Assembly (NCBI RefSeq): GCF_002261225.1
Contig: NZ_NEVM01000002.1
Coordinates: forward strand, 1,116,001 to 1,180,000
Length of the DNA: 64,000 nucleotides
Source of the DNA: Bordetella genomosp. 10
GTDB lineage: Bacteria > Pseudomonadota > Gammaproteobacteria > Burkholderiales > Burkholderiaceae_B
Reading direction: 5' to 3'
Part shown: positions 33,942 to 42,473 of the stretch, piece by piece
How the letters are laid out: the number at the start of each line of letters is the position of its first letter
Numbering within the stretch: the stretch's first letter is position 1
Program-made: the position numbers and the translations under genes
The notes under the pieces: model-generated
Told to the model about the DNA's origin: nothing
Database searches by the model: none
The model's input: only the letters and a program-made list of their open reading frames with translations

Positions 33942-35350
33942 TTGGCCTCCGCTTTCTGCGCGTCTTCGAGGTCCAGGCTCGCCAGTTCTCCCAGCGTCAG
34001 CGGTTTCAGCGGCGGCCGCACGCGATAGAAACCGACCTCGGCGACCGGACGCTTCTGTTTCTCCGCGAGGATGTGCGCGATGGTGTAGCCGCACTGCCGT
34101 CCCTGGCACGGCCCCATGCCGGCGCGGGTGAAGGACTTGATCTGGTTGGGGCCGGGCTGGCCCAGGTCCGCGGCCTTGCGGATGTCGCCCGCCGTCAATT
34201 CCTCGCAGCGGCAGACGATGGTGTCGTCGGCGGGCGAGGAAACGTTGGGACGCGGCGGATAGAGCGCGTCCAGCATGGGACGCAGGCGCAGCATGTCGGC
34301 CAGGGAGGCGCGCAGGGGCGCGGCGGCGGCCGATGCCTTGGCGGCGTCCAGCGCGCCCGCCGCCAGCGCCATGCCCAGGGCGGCGATCTCGCCGCGCACG
34401 CAGGCGGCATTGGCGCCGCCGATGCCGGCTCCGTCGCCCGCCACGTACAGGCCGGGCCGGCTGGTGCGGCCCCATTCGTCCAGCACGGGCGCGAGGCAGG
34501 ACTGCCGTTCGTTCCACGCATGCTCGCATTCCAGCGCGCGCGTCATGTGGATGGACGGCACCACGCCTTCATGGACCAGCAGCACCTGCGCGTCCGCGCG
34601 CTGCGTGGCGCCGCCGGGCAGGGTGTATTCGAGCTGTTGCAGGCGGCCTTCGCCCAGGGCGCGGAATTCCCGCACGCCCGCGATGCGGCGCACGCCGGCT
34701 GCGCGCAGTTCGCGCAGCCAGCGCAGGCCCTTGCCGACCTCGCCGGCGCGGCGCAAGGCGTCGCCCAGATAGGGCAGGGCGCGGCGCCAGGCGCCGGGGG
34801 GCGCGGTGTCCAGCCAGCCGGCGATCTTGCCGCCGGCGCGCAGCAACTGCGCCATGTAGAGCAGCACCAGCGGTCCGCTGCCGGCCACCCAGACGGGCTG
34901 GGCCGGCACCTGGCGCGAGGTCTTCAGGAGTATCTGCGCCGCGCCCACGGTGAGCACGCCGGGCAGCGTCCAGCCGGGGAAGGGCATGGGCCGCTCCTGC
35001 GCGCCGGTCGCCAGCAGGACCTGCCTGGCGCGCACGGCTTCGGCCTTGCCCGCCCGGGTCATGTAGACGTGCCAGTCGGGCTCGATCTGCCACACCTGAG
35101 TGCCCGGTTCGTAGACGGCGCCGCTGCGCCGGAACGCCTCGGCCAGCGCGGCCCCGGCGCGGTACTCGTCGCCCAGCAGCGCGCCGGTGGGCGTCGCCGC
35201 CACGGTTTCGACCGCGCGCCAGATCTGGCCGCCGGGCGCGGGTTGCTCGTCCACCACCAGGACGTCGCGGCCCAGGGCGCGCAGGCGGATGGCCGCGCTC
35301 ATGCCGGCCGGGCCGGCGCCCACGATCAGGACATCGAATTCGCGCATCAT
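33938..35350 (-). CDS. Opine oxidase/HcnB-like FAD- and [2Fe-2S]-containing subunit
   Basis: The 470-residue protein has an N-terminal FAD site (V-L-I-V-G-A-G-P-A-G-M-S-A) and a second nucleotide fold near residue 155 (V-W-V-A-G-S-G-P-L). At about 375-430 lies a BFD-like Cys set (I-V-C-R-C-E-E-L-T, then G-P-C-Q-G-R-Q-C-G) that should ligate a [2Fe-2S] cluster. This is the layout of octopine/nopaline oxidase A subunit, HcnB and LhpB. It relays electrons from the DAO-type subunit. It starts with MM overlapping the small ferredoxin-like gene. Confidence 0.9.
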   Translation of the reverse strand: MMREFDVLIVGAGPAGMSAAIRLRALGRDVLVVDEQPAPGGQIWRAVETVAATPTGALLGDEYRAGAALAEAFRRSGAVYEPGTQVWQIEPDWHVYMTRAGKAEAVRARQVLLATGAQERPMPFPGWTLPGVLTVGAAQILLKTSRQVPAQPVWVAGSGPLVLLYMAQLLRAGGKIAGWLDTAPPGAWRRALPYLGDALRRAGEVGKGLRWLRELRAAGVRRIAGVREFRALGEGRLQQLEYTLPGGATQRADAQVLLVHEGVVPSIHMTRALECEHAWNERQSCLAPVLDEWGRTSRPGLYVAGDGAGIGGANAACVRGEIAALGMALAAGALDAAKASAAAAPLRASLADMLRLRPMLDALYPPRPNVSSPADDTIVCRCEELTAGDIRKAADLGQPGPNQIKSFTRAGMGPCQGRQCGYTIAHILAEKQKRPVAEVGFYRVRPPLKPLTLGELASLDLEDAQKAEAK

Positions 35351-35655
35351 GGCAGCACGCTCCGCTTGCCGAACTGCCGCTGCACGCGCATGCCCTCGCG
35401 GACGGTGACCAGACAGGTCTGGGTGGAGGCCACGCCGTCGACGATGGCCAGGCAGTCGAAGCACACGCCCATCATGCAATACGGCGCGCGCGGACTTTCC
35501 CGCACGGGCGTCGTGCGGGAGGCGGGGGCGTCCTGGCGCAACAGGACGGCGGCGACGGTCTCGCCGGGTTCGGCGGCGGCCGGCTGGCCGTCGATATAGA
35601 CCGTCAGCGTCTGCGCGCCGGGTTCATGCAGCTTGCGAAACATCGAAGCGCTCAT
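35347..35655 (-). CDS. (2Fe-2S)-binding subunit, HcnA/opine-oxidase gamma-like
   Basis: A 102-residue protein with one HcnA-type domain: a beta strand start (T-L-T-V-Y-I-D-G-Q), then Cys residues in Y-C-M-M-G-V-C-F-D-C and a later Cys in Q-T-C-L-V-T-V, the four ligands of a [2Fe-2S] cluster. The start at 35655 overlaps the upstream subunit gene by 32 bases; ATG 35643 would overlap by 20. In HcnABC-type dehydrogenases this small protein completes the trimer and passes electrons to the respiratory chain. Confidence 0.88.
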   Translation of the reverse strand: MSASMFRKLHEPGAQTLTVYIDGQPAAAEPGETVAAVLLRQDAPASRTTPVRESPRAPYCMMGVCFDCLAIVDGVASTQTCLVTVREGMRVQRQFGKRSVLP

Positions 35656-36862
35656 GGTTGAAGGCATCCAGGAATGAAGACCAGGCCGCGCGGGCGGCCG
35701 CGGCGGCGGAAGAAACGGGTTGCTCGCCGGCAGCGGCGATGGCAGGAATCGCCGCGCCGGCGCGCGGCAAATGCGCGGCGAAGGACAGCGGCAGCTCGCC
35801 GCCGTCGATCGCCCGCGCCAGGGGCCCCGCATGGAAGGCGGCCAACGTGACCCCGGAGTGGCACAGCGCGGTCCAGGCGCCGGGTTGCGTGGCGGATTCG
35901 GCATAGACGGGACAGCCGTCCCGCGTCATGACGCGCAGGCAGGACCACTGCCGCACCAGGCGCGCCCGCGCGAGATCCGGCAGCACGCGCAAGGCCTTGC
36001 GCGCCATGCGGGTGGCCGCGATGGCGGTGGTGCCGATGTCGTAGCCGGTGTCTTCCTGCGTCAGGCCGACCAGCACCGTGCCGTCGCCCGTCTGGCGCAC
36101 GCCGCTGGCCGGCACCGGCAGCAGCGGCGCGAGGCGCTCGGTAACCAGGACCTGGCCGCGCTGCGGGCGCAACGCGATGTCCAGGCCCACCATGGGGTTC
36201 AGGGCATTCGACCCCAGGCCGGCGGCGACGATTACGCGGCCCGCGTCATAGCGGTCCTGGCCCGCGGAAACCGTGAAGCCGCCTCCCGGGGCCCGCGCGA
36301 TGGCGTCGACGCGATGCCGGCTGATCAGTCGGCCGCCCCGGCCCTGGTAGGCCGACTGCAAGGCGGCCAGCAGCCGCAGCGGATTGACGTGGCCGTCGGT
36401 CGCGCCGAAGCTGCCGCCCGATACCTCGTCGCCCAGGCGCAGGGTGGGGAAGCGGCGCTGCAACGCGCCCCGGTCCAGCATCTCGATGCAGGAGGCGCGT
36501 TCGGGCGTATTGCCTTCCCATGCGCGCATGCGCTTCGCGCGGTCTTCCCATTCCGCCTCGCCGAGGCAGAAATGCAGGCCGCCACGGCATTCGTATTGCA
36601 GGTCCATGCCGCTTTCGCGCCGCAGCTCGGCGGCGAACGCCGGCCACAGGGTCGCGGCTTCATGCGACAGGCGCTGGTAGTGGACGTTGCCATAGCCCTT
36701 GCCCTGCACCCACACCAGGCCGAAATTGGCCTTGGCCGCGCGGAAATCGGTATCCGCGCCGTCGAGCATGAGCACGCGCCGGCCGCGTCCGGCCAGGCCC
36801 AGGGCGATGGCCGAGCCGACCATGCCGGCGCCGGCGACGATGTAGTCGTAGTCCCGGGTCAT
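35624..36862 (-). CDS. Opine oxidase/HcnC-like FAD catalytic subunit (DAO family)
   Basis: The 412-residue protein has the FAD fold Y-I-V-A-G-A-G-M-V-G-S-A-I-A at residues 7-20. DAO-family landmarks are F-G-L-V-W-V-Q-G-K-G, a G-A-T-D-G-H-V-N-P segment and the C-terminal C-H-S-G-V-T-L-A-A-F. This is the subunit that oxidises the C-N bond of an opine, glycine or secondary amine in HcnC/OoxB-type complexes. It is the first gene of an eight-gene operon and is divergent from a LysR gene. The natural substrate could be an opine-like N-carboxyalkyl amino acid; that is inference from gene company. Confidence 0.9.
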   Translation of the reverse strand: MTRDYDYIVAGAGMVGSAIALGLAGRGRRVLMLDGADTDFRAAKANFGLVWVQGKGYGNVHYQRLSHEAATLWPAFAAELRRESGMDLQYECRGGLHFCLGEAEWEDRAKRMRAWEGNTPERASCIEMLDRGALQRRFPTLRLGDEVSGGSFGATDGHVNPLRLLAALQSAYQGRGGRLISRHRVDAIARAPGGGFTVSAGQDRYDAGRVIVAAGLGSNALNPMVGLDIALRPQRGQVLVTERLAPLLPVPASGVRQTGDGTVLVGLTQEDTGYDIGTTAIAATRMARKALRVLPDLARARLVRQWSCLRVMTRDGCPVYAESATQPGAWTALCHSGVTLAAFHAGPLARAIDGGELPLSFAAHLPRAGAAIPAIAAAGEQPVSSAAAAARAAWSSFLDAFNHERFDVSQAA

Positions 36863-36964
36863 CGCGTGTCTCCGGCCGGCGCGCGGGCATGTCCCGCGAG
36901 ATCGGACCGCGGCGTCGCCGGACGCTGTGCGCGTCCCGGGACTCGTCCGTCGGCCCACGATAGG

Positions 36965-37013
36965 CTATAACCCTTTCTGGACCGGAAGCATGGCCTATTC
37001 GAAAAGGTTATAC
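36965..37013. promoter_or_regulatory. LysR-type operator between opine-oxidase operon and its regulator
   Basis: Two inverted copies of a GAAAAGGTTATA-like element face each other: CTATAACCCTTTC at 36965-36977 and GAAAAGGTTATAC at 37001-37013. The second sits in CCTAT-N11-ATAC (36994-37013), a T-N11-A LysR box ending 10 bases before the regulator start. The same box occurs at 39637-39657 upstream of the receptor gene. Confidence 0.6.
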
Positions 37014-37023
37014 AGGACACGGC

Positions 37024-37932
37024 ATGGCGCGAACGCTCAATCTGCGGCAAATCGAGGCCTTCAAGGCGGTCATCGAACACGGCACGGTCAGCCAGGCCGC
37101 GGCGGTGCTGGGCGTCACGCAGCCGGCCGTCAGCAAGCTGCTGGCGCACCTCGAAGCCGATACCGGGCTGAGCCTGTTCGAGCGCGTGCGCGGCAAGCTG
37201 GCCGCCACGCCGCACGGCATGCGGCTGTACGAGGAAGTGGATCGCATCTTCGCCGGCCTGCGCCAGGTGGAACAGGCGGTGGAGTCCATCCGCCGCGACG
37301 AACAGCGCACCTTGATCGTCGGCGTGCTGCCCGCGCTCTCCGGTTCCTTCATCCGCCGCGTGACGATGAATTTCCTGCGCCATCATCCCGACGTGCGCGT
37401 CACCATCCAGTGCCGCGGCTCGCAGTTCCTGGCGGATTGGCTGGCGACGCGGCAGATCGACGTGGCGCTGGTCGGCAGCCGGGTGGACAACCCGTACATC
37501 GACCGTGACCCGATGTTCCAGCACGCCTTGATGTGCGCCTTGCCGGTCAACCATGAGCTGACCCGCAAGCGCGTATTGCGGCCGCGCGACCTGGACGGGC
37601 TGCCGTTCATCGCCTTCGGCGCGGACAGCCAGACGCACCAGTTGGCGCAGATCGCCTTCCAGCGCGCGGGCGCCAGGCTCAATGTGGTGCTCGATACCAA
37701 TACCGCGCCGACGGCATGCGAGTTCGTCGCGGCGGGGCTGGGCGTGTCGTTGATTCATCCGCTGTTCGCCGATGGGTTGCAGAATCGCCTGGTGCTCAGG
37801 CGTTTCGATCCGGAAATGCAATTCCACTTCCAACTGTGCCGGGTGCGCGCCTCGCGCAACGAAAGCCTGGTGGAGACCTTCGTGCGGGAAGCCCGCGCCG
37901 TGGCGGCCCAGGTTTCCCGCGAATTGCGCTGA
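37024..37932 (+). CDS. LysR-family regulator (OccR/NocR-like) of the opine-oxidase operon
   Basis: The 302-residue protein has an N-terminal winged helix (L-R-Q-I-E-A-F-K-A-V-I-E-H-G-T-V-S-Q-A-A, then V-T-Q-P-A-V-S-K-L-L). A periplasmic-binding-protein-like effector domain follows (G-V-L-P-A-L-S-G-S-F-I, then R-V-D-N-P-Y-I). This subgroup includes OccR, NocR and similar regulators of opine and amino-acid oxidation. Divergent orientation to the oxidase operon and the operator at its own start suggest autorepression and substrate-dependent activation. It converges with the receptor gene with 33 bases between ends. Confidence 0.92.
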   Translation: MARTLNLRQIEAFKAVIEHGTVSQAAAVLGVTQPAVSKLLAHLEADTGLSLFERVRGKLAATPHGMRLYEEVDRIFAGLRQVEQAVESIRRDEQRTLIVGVLPALSGSFIRRVTMNFLRHHPDVRVTIQCRGSQFLADWLATRQIDVALVGSRVDNPYIDRDPMFQHALMCALPVNHELTRKRVLRPRDLDGLPFIAFGADSQTHQLAQIAFQRAGARLNVVLDTNTAPTACEFVAAGLGVSLIHPLFADGLQNRLVLRRFDPEMQFHFQLCRVRASRNESLVETFVREARAVAAQVSRELR

Positions 37933-37965
37933 AGCGGGGGCGATTCGCGCCGGCCGCCCCGAGGG

Positions 37966-39525
37966 TCAATGCTTGACCGTCGTTTTCTCCGTGACGGGCG
38001 GCTGCAGGTTCAGCGCGCCCTTCAGGTCGTAGCCGTAGCTCACGCCGTCGCCGTGCGCCCACACCTGCTTCAGGCCGAAGAGGGGAATGGCGCAGACGTC
38101 GTCGTGGATCTTGACCTGCGCGTCCTTCCACAAGGCCAGTTGCCTGGCCGCGTCCGGTTCGACGCGCGCGGCGCGGATATCCGCGTCGGCCACGCTGCAG
38201 TGCGAGAAATTGGACATGGCGGTGGGCATGCCGATGGCGGAGGCCGAATCGTAGAACTCGCTCAGGTAGGCATCCGCGTTGGGGAAGCGCGCCGCGCCGT
38301 AGAACACCAGGGCGCTCTGGTCCTGGCGGCTCTTGGCCTGGTAGGTGGCATGGTCCACCACTTCCATGTCCAGCTTGATGCCGGCCTTGGCCAACTGCGC
38401 CTGCACGATCTCCATGATGGGCAGTTGCGCCGAAATGTTCGACACCACGGACTTGATCTCGATGCCGTTCGGAAAGCCGGCTTCGGCCAGCAGTTGCTTG
38501 GCCTTGGCCACGTCGTACGGGTAGGCGCCGGCGCTGCAGTCTTCGCCCAGGTAGCCGTTGGGGACGACCGAGCAGCCTTTCTGCGCCACGTCCTTGCCGG
38601 CGTAGCGCACGATTTCGTCGACGTTCACGGCGGAGGCGATGGCCAGCCGCACCTTGGGACTGTCCAGCGGCTTGATGGTGCGGTTCAGGTGCAGCGTGCG
38701 GAACTCGGCCGGATCGAAGATGTCGACCTTCATCCCGCGCTTGCTCGACCGTTCCACCCAGCGCTGTTCGCGCTTGCCCTGCATGACGTCGATCTCGCCG
38801 GAGGTGAACGCCAGTTCGCGCGCGCTGTCCGAGGGAATCATGCGGTAGACGATGGCGCCCAACTGGGGCTTGCCGCGGAAGTAGTTGTCGTTGGCCACCA
38901 GCTTCACGTACTGCTGGGTGACGTGCTCGCCGAACGCGAAAGGCCCCGTGCCCACCGGCGAGGCGCCGAACTTGTCGCCCAGTTTTTCCGCCGCCTTCTT
39001 GCTGACGATGTTGCCGCCGTGGTAATTCGAGACGCGGCCGAGGAAGGCGGCGTCGGGGTATTTCAGCGTGATCTTCACCGTGTAGTCGTCGACCGCCTCG
39101 ACCTTGTCCAGCAGGTCGAAGTTGTTGGCGAAGCTGGACCGCTTGGGATCGGCCGCGCGGAGCAGCGAGTAGACGACGTCCTCCGCCTTCAGCTCGCCGT
39201 AGCCGGCGTGGAATTGCACGCCCTTGCGCAGGTGGAAGGTCCAGACCTTGCTGTCCGGCGAGCTTTCCCAGGACGTCGCCAGGTCGGGTTCCAGCGCCTT
39301 GGGATCGGCGCTGCCGGGCGGGAAGCGCACCAGCGCGTCGAACATCTCCGACGCCACGCCCTTGTCGACGGTGGAGGTGGCGCGATGCGGATCGAGCGTG
39401 GCGTTGTCGGCGGCGCCCGAGCTGATGCGCAGCTCGGGCCGGTCGGCGGCATGCGCCGCGACGTGCATACAGGCGCCGGCGGCAAGCAGGGCGGCGGCAA
39501 GGACGGACAGGATAGGACGTTTCAT
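37966..39525 (-). CDS. ABC transporter substrate-binding protein (SBP_bac_5), partner of the Dpp-like transporter
   Basis: The 519-residue precursor has a signal peptide (M-K-R-P-I-L-S-V-L-A-A-A-L-L-A-A-G to A-H-A). Large-receptor landmarks are L-R-I-S-S-G, V-W-T-F-H-L-R-K-G-V-Q-F-H, V-G-T-G-P-F-A-F-G and G-I-E-I-K-S-V-V. The family binds peptides, opines, nickel complexes or sugars. No other receptor is near the four transport genes at 28.7-32.7 kb, so it is their likely partner although separated by the LysR gene. A copy of the LysR operator upstream (39637-39657) supports this. Confidence 0.92.
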   Translation of the reverse strand: MKRPILSVLAAALLAAGACMHVAAHAADRPELRISSGAADNATLDPHRATSTVDKGVASEMFDALVRFPPGSADPKALEPDLATSWESSPDSKVWTFHLRKGVQFHAGYGELKAEDVVYSLLRAADPKRSSFANNFDLLDKVEAVDDYTVKITLKYPDAAFLGRVSNYHGGNIVSKKAAEKLGDKFGASPVGTGPFAFGEHVTQQYVKLVANDNYFRGKPQLGAIVYRMIPSDSARELAFTSGEIDVMQGKREQRWVERSSKRGMKVDIFDPAEFRTLHLNRTIKPLDSPKVRLAIASAVNVDEIVRYAGKDVAQKGCSVVPNGYLGEDCSAGAYPYDVAKAKQLLAEAGFPNGIEIKSVVSNISAQLPIMEIVQAQLAKAGIKLDMEVVDHATYQAKSRQDQSALVFYGAARFPNADAYLSEFYDSASAIGMPTAMSNFSHCSVADADIRAARVEPDAARQLALWKDAQVKIHDDVCAIPLFGLKQVWAHGDGVSYGYDLKGALNLQPPVTEKTTVKH

Positions 39526-39636
39526 GGATTCCCCTTTTTCTTCGTGGCCGTGTGGCGTGGTCGCGGCGATGCGTCGGTCGGACGATGGCAAGTTAGAGCG
39601 CGCCGCGCATAGCGTCAAAGTACCTGGGGGTCTATT

Positions 39637-39657
39637 CCTATTCCCAAAGGTTATAGG
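39637..39657. promoter_or_regulatory. Second LysR-type box, CCTAT-N11-ATAGG, upstream of receptor gene
   Basis: A 5-base perfect dyad with 11-base spacing encloses TTCCCAAAGGTT. Compared with the 36994-37013 box, the aligned bases agree at nearly every position. It lies 112 bases upstream of the receptor ATG, a normal place for LysR activation. The rest of the 39526-39775 gap shows no gene. Confidence 0.6.
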
Positions 39658-39775
39658 CGGGGTGGTGAAACGTGAGATATGCCTGGGACGGCGCGCGCCC
39701 GGGCGTCCCGGATAATGGTTAGTACCAATCCTGCGTTGTTACAAAAAAGGCCTCTACGCCGCGCGGGTGTGCGGC

Positions 39776-40714
39776 TTATACCGGGATCTTCCCGCCACCG
39801 CCCTCCGCGGAAGCGGATATTTCCTTCTTGATGTGCGCGATGAAGGCCTTGCAAGCTTCCGGCAGCGGCCGTCCGGCCAGGGTCTGGACTTCGAAATGCC
39901 GTTCGTTCATCTCCCGGTCCCGCAACGGCGCGCACACGATTTCTCCGCGCCGCAGGCGGGCGCGGATCGCCAGTTCGCCGCTGAAGGCCACGCCGTCGGA
40001 CTCGGCGGCGAAGGTGATCAGGGCATCCATGTGGCGGCTGGTGAAGGCGGGTTCGTAGACCAGTTGCTGGCGGCTGCAACTGATCTCCAGCAGTTGCCGC
40101 AGCGTGGAAGCGCGATCGGGCAAGGCCAGCGGGTAGGGCGCCAGTTGCGCCAGCGACAGCGTGCGCTTGCCCGCCAGCGGATGGCGCGGGGCCAGCACCG
40201 CCATCACCGGCGCGGGCGTGCGCAGTTCGACCCGGATATCCCGCTCCGACGTCAGGCTCAGCGTCAGGCCGATGTCCGCCTCGCCGGCGCGTATGCGGCG
40301 CGGGATGTCGTGCTGGGACGCGGCGTCCAGGGAAAACCGGATGCCGGTGTATTCGCGGCGGAAGGAGGCGATCAGCGACGGGACGAAGCCGAAGGCGTAG
40401 CCCTCGGTGCTGACCAAGCGGATCAGTCCCTGCCGCACGCCGCGCAGCGCCAGGATGTCGCTGCCCAGGCGGTCGAGGTCCTGCCTGACGCGCTTGGCAT
40501 GGGCGGCGAGCAGTTCGCCGGCGGCATTGGGCACCATGCCGCGCGCGCGGCGCTCGAACAGCAGGGTGTCCATCTCCCGCTCCAGGCGGGCGATCTGGCG
40601 GCTGACCGCCGAGGGCGCGACCTCCAGGCGTTCGGCCGCCTCGGTGACCGAGCCGCTGCGGACGACTTCGAGGAAATAGCGCAGGGCGGGGCTTTGCAGG
40701 GCGAGCGGGTTCAT
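39776..40714 (-). CDS. LysR-family transcriptional regulator
   Basis: The 312-residue protein has an N-terminal HTH (L-R-Y-F-L-E-V-V-R-S-G-S-V-T-E-A-A, then V-A-P-S-A-V-S-R-Q-I-A-R-L-E) and an effector domain beginning L-I-R-L-V-S-T-E-G. The gene is divergent from the D-serine dehydratase gene with 203 bases between starts. It therefore probably controls that gene, in the position DsdC occupies in enterobacteria, although it is not clearly a DsdC orthologue. Confidence 0.9.
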   Translation of the reverse strand: MNPLALQSPALRYFLEVVRSGSVTEAAERLEVAPSAVSRQIARLEREMDTLLFERRARGMVPNAAGELLAAHAKRVRQDLDRLGSDILALRGVRQGLIRLVSTEGYAFGFVPSLIASFRREYTGIRFSLDAASQHDIPRRIRAGEADIGLTLSLTSERDIRVELRTPAPVMAVLAPRHPLAGKRTLSLAQLAPYPLALPDRASTLRQLLEISCSRQQLVYEPAFTSRHMDALITFAAESDGVAFSGELAIRARLRRGEIVCAPLRDREMNERHFEVQTLAGRPLPEACKAFIAHIKKEISASAEGGGGKIPV

Positions 40715-40917
40715 GGCGGCGGAAAACGGGCGGCGGAAAACGGTCAGGGTATTCCCGATATGGGTGTGGCTTCCTCTGGGAGCATTGCCGTTTCGGCAAC
40801 GATGGATTCTACTCGTTGATCTTGTGGCACGCCGCGCGCGTCCCTAGGATGACAACTCCGGCGTGCGGTTTCGCTGCCGTCTCCATTCCGGATATCCCTC
40901 CCGCTCCGCCGACGCTC

Positions 40918-42339
40918 ATGACACTATCTTCCGCCGCCTCCGCCCAACCTTCCACCGCCGATGCGGGGAAGGGCGCACCCGGCCAGGCCGAAACCGCCGC
41001 CGCGACCCTGGCGGCATTGCGTTGCGCGCAACCCTTGCTGTGGCTGCGCCCCGCGGCGCCGGCCGAGGGCGCCGCGCCGGATGCCGGGACGCGGTTCCGT
41101 CCCGAACTGGTCCTGCTCGCGCGCGCCCGCTTCGAGCGGTTTGCCCCGCTGTTGGCGGAGCTGGCGCCGGAGCTCGCCGGCAGCGGCGGCATCATCGAAT
41201 CGCCCTTGTTGCCCGTGCCCGCCATGCAGCAGTCCCTGGGCCTGGGGAGCGCCGACGGCCGGCTTTACGTCAAGGCCGATCATGACCTGGCCATCGCGGG
41301 CTCGATCAAGGCGCGCGGCGGCATCCACGAGGTGCTGCAATACGCCGAGTCCCTGGCCATGCGGGAGGAGTTGCTGCGGCCCGGCGACGACTACCGCGTG
41401 CTGGGCGGCGCGGCCGCGCGCGCGTGCTTCGCGCGGCACCGCGTCGCCGTCGGCTCGACGGGCAACCTGGGCATGTCCATCGGCATCATCGCGTCCCTGC
41501 TGGGCTTCCAGGCCGAGGTCCATATGTCGGCGGACGCCAAGGCCTGGAAGAAAGCCAGGCTGCGCGCGCACGGCGTGAAGGTGATCGAGCATACGGGCGA
41601 CTACGAGCAGGCCGTGGCCGCCGGCCGCGCGGGCGCCGAGTCCGATCCTTACGCCTATTTCGTGGACGACGAACGTTCGCCGGCGCTGTTCGCCGGTTAT
41701 GCGGCGGCCGCGCTGCACTTGCGCGAGCAGTTGCAGGCCGCCGGCATCGGCGTCGACGCGGATCGTCCGCTTTTCGTCTACCTGCCTTGCGGCGTCGGCG
41801 GCGCGCCGGGCGGCATCGCCTATGGCCTGAAGATGCTGTTCGGCGAGCACGTGCACTGCTTCTTCGCCGAGCCGGTGCAATCGCCGTGCTTCCTGCTGGG
41901 CATGATGGCGCAATGCGGGCAGGCGCCGGGCCTGCCGGCGCTGCCTTCGGTCTACGACGTCGGCCTGCTGAACCGCACGGAAGCCGACGGCCTGGCCGTG
42001 CCGCGCGCGTCGGATCTGGCCCTGGCGGCCATGGCCACCCGCCTGGCGGGCGTCTACACGGTCAGTGACGACCGCCTGTTCGCGGACCTGGCGCGGCTGC
42101 ACGACAGCGAAGGCTTGCGCGTCGAACCCTCGGCGGCGGCCGGCTTCAGCGGGCCGGCGCGGGTGTGCGGCACGCCGGCCGGCCAGGCCTATCTGCGCGA
42201 GCATGGGTTGCAGGATCGCATGGACCACGCCACGCACCTGGCATGGACCACGGGCGGCCGCTTCGTCCCGCCGGAAGAATTCGAAGGCTTCCTGCAACGC
42301 GGCAGGAACGCGATCGCGGCCGACGCGGCCCGGGCATAG
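40918..42339 (+). CDS. dsdA: D-serine ammonia-lyase (D-serine dehydratase)
   Basis: The 473-residue PLP enzyme converts D-serine to pyruvate and ammonia. The PLP lysine is K131 in A-I-A-G-S-I-K-A-R-G-G, a hallmark of DsdA (K-A-D-H-D-L-A precedes it). The phosphate-binding loop S-T-G-N-L-G-M-S and L-P-C-G-V-G-G-A-P-G-G follow. ATG 40918 gives an N-terminus about 20 residues longer than E. coli DsdA. Being next to a cluster of amino-acid/opine oxidation genes suggests general use of D- or N-modified amino acids. Confidence 0.93.
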   Translation: MTLSSAASAQPSTADAGKGAPGQAETAAATLAALRCAQPLLWLRPAAPAEGAAPDAGTRFRPELVLLARARFERFAPLLAELAPELAGSGGIIESPLLPVPAMQQSLGLGSADGRLYVKADHDLAIAGSIKARGGIHEVLQYAESLAMREELLRPGDDYRVLGGAAARACFARHRVAVGSTGNLGMSIGIIASLLGFQAEVHMSADAKAWKKARLRAHGVKVIEHTGDYEQAVAAGRAGAESDPYAYFVDDERSPALFAGYAAAALHLREQLQAAGIGVDADRPLFVYLPCGVGGAPGGIAYGLKMLFGEHVHCFFAEPVQSPCFLLGMMAQCGQAPGLPALPSVYDVGLLNRTEADGLAVPRASDLALAAMATRLAGVYTVSDDRLFADLARLHDSEGLRVEPSAAAGFSGPARVCGTPAGQAYLREHGLQDRMDHATHLAWTTGGRFVPPEEFEGFLQRGRNAIAADAARA

Positions 42340-42398
42340 GCCAAGACATAAGCCGAGACATAAAGCCAAGACGTAGACCCGGACACCTGCCCGGACAC
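42340..42398 (+). repeat. Short degenerate tandem repeats after dsdA
   Basis: GCCAAGACATA (42340), GCCGAGACATA (42352) and GCCAAGACGTA (42365) repeat with 12-13 base period. Two copies of CCCGGACAC follow at 42378 and 42390. No hairpin with T-run is present. It may be slipped-strand expansion in a 134-base gap before the Bug gene. Confidence 0.65.
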
Positions 42399-42473
42399 GG
42401 ATAGAAAGCCGCGCCTCCAAAGACGCGTGCAACAACAGCATCTCCCATCCACCAAACCCAGAGCCCTCCCGCC

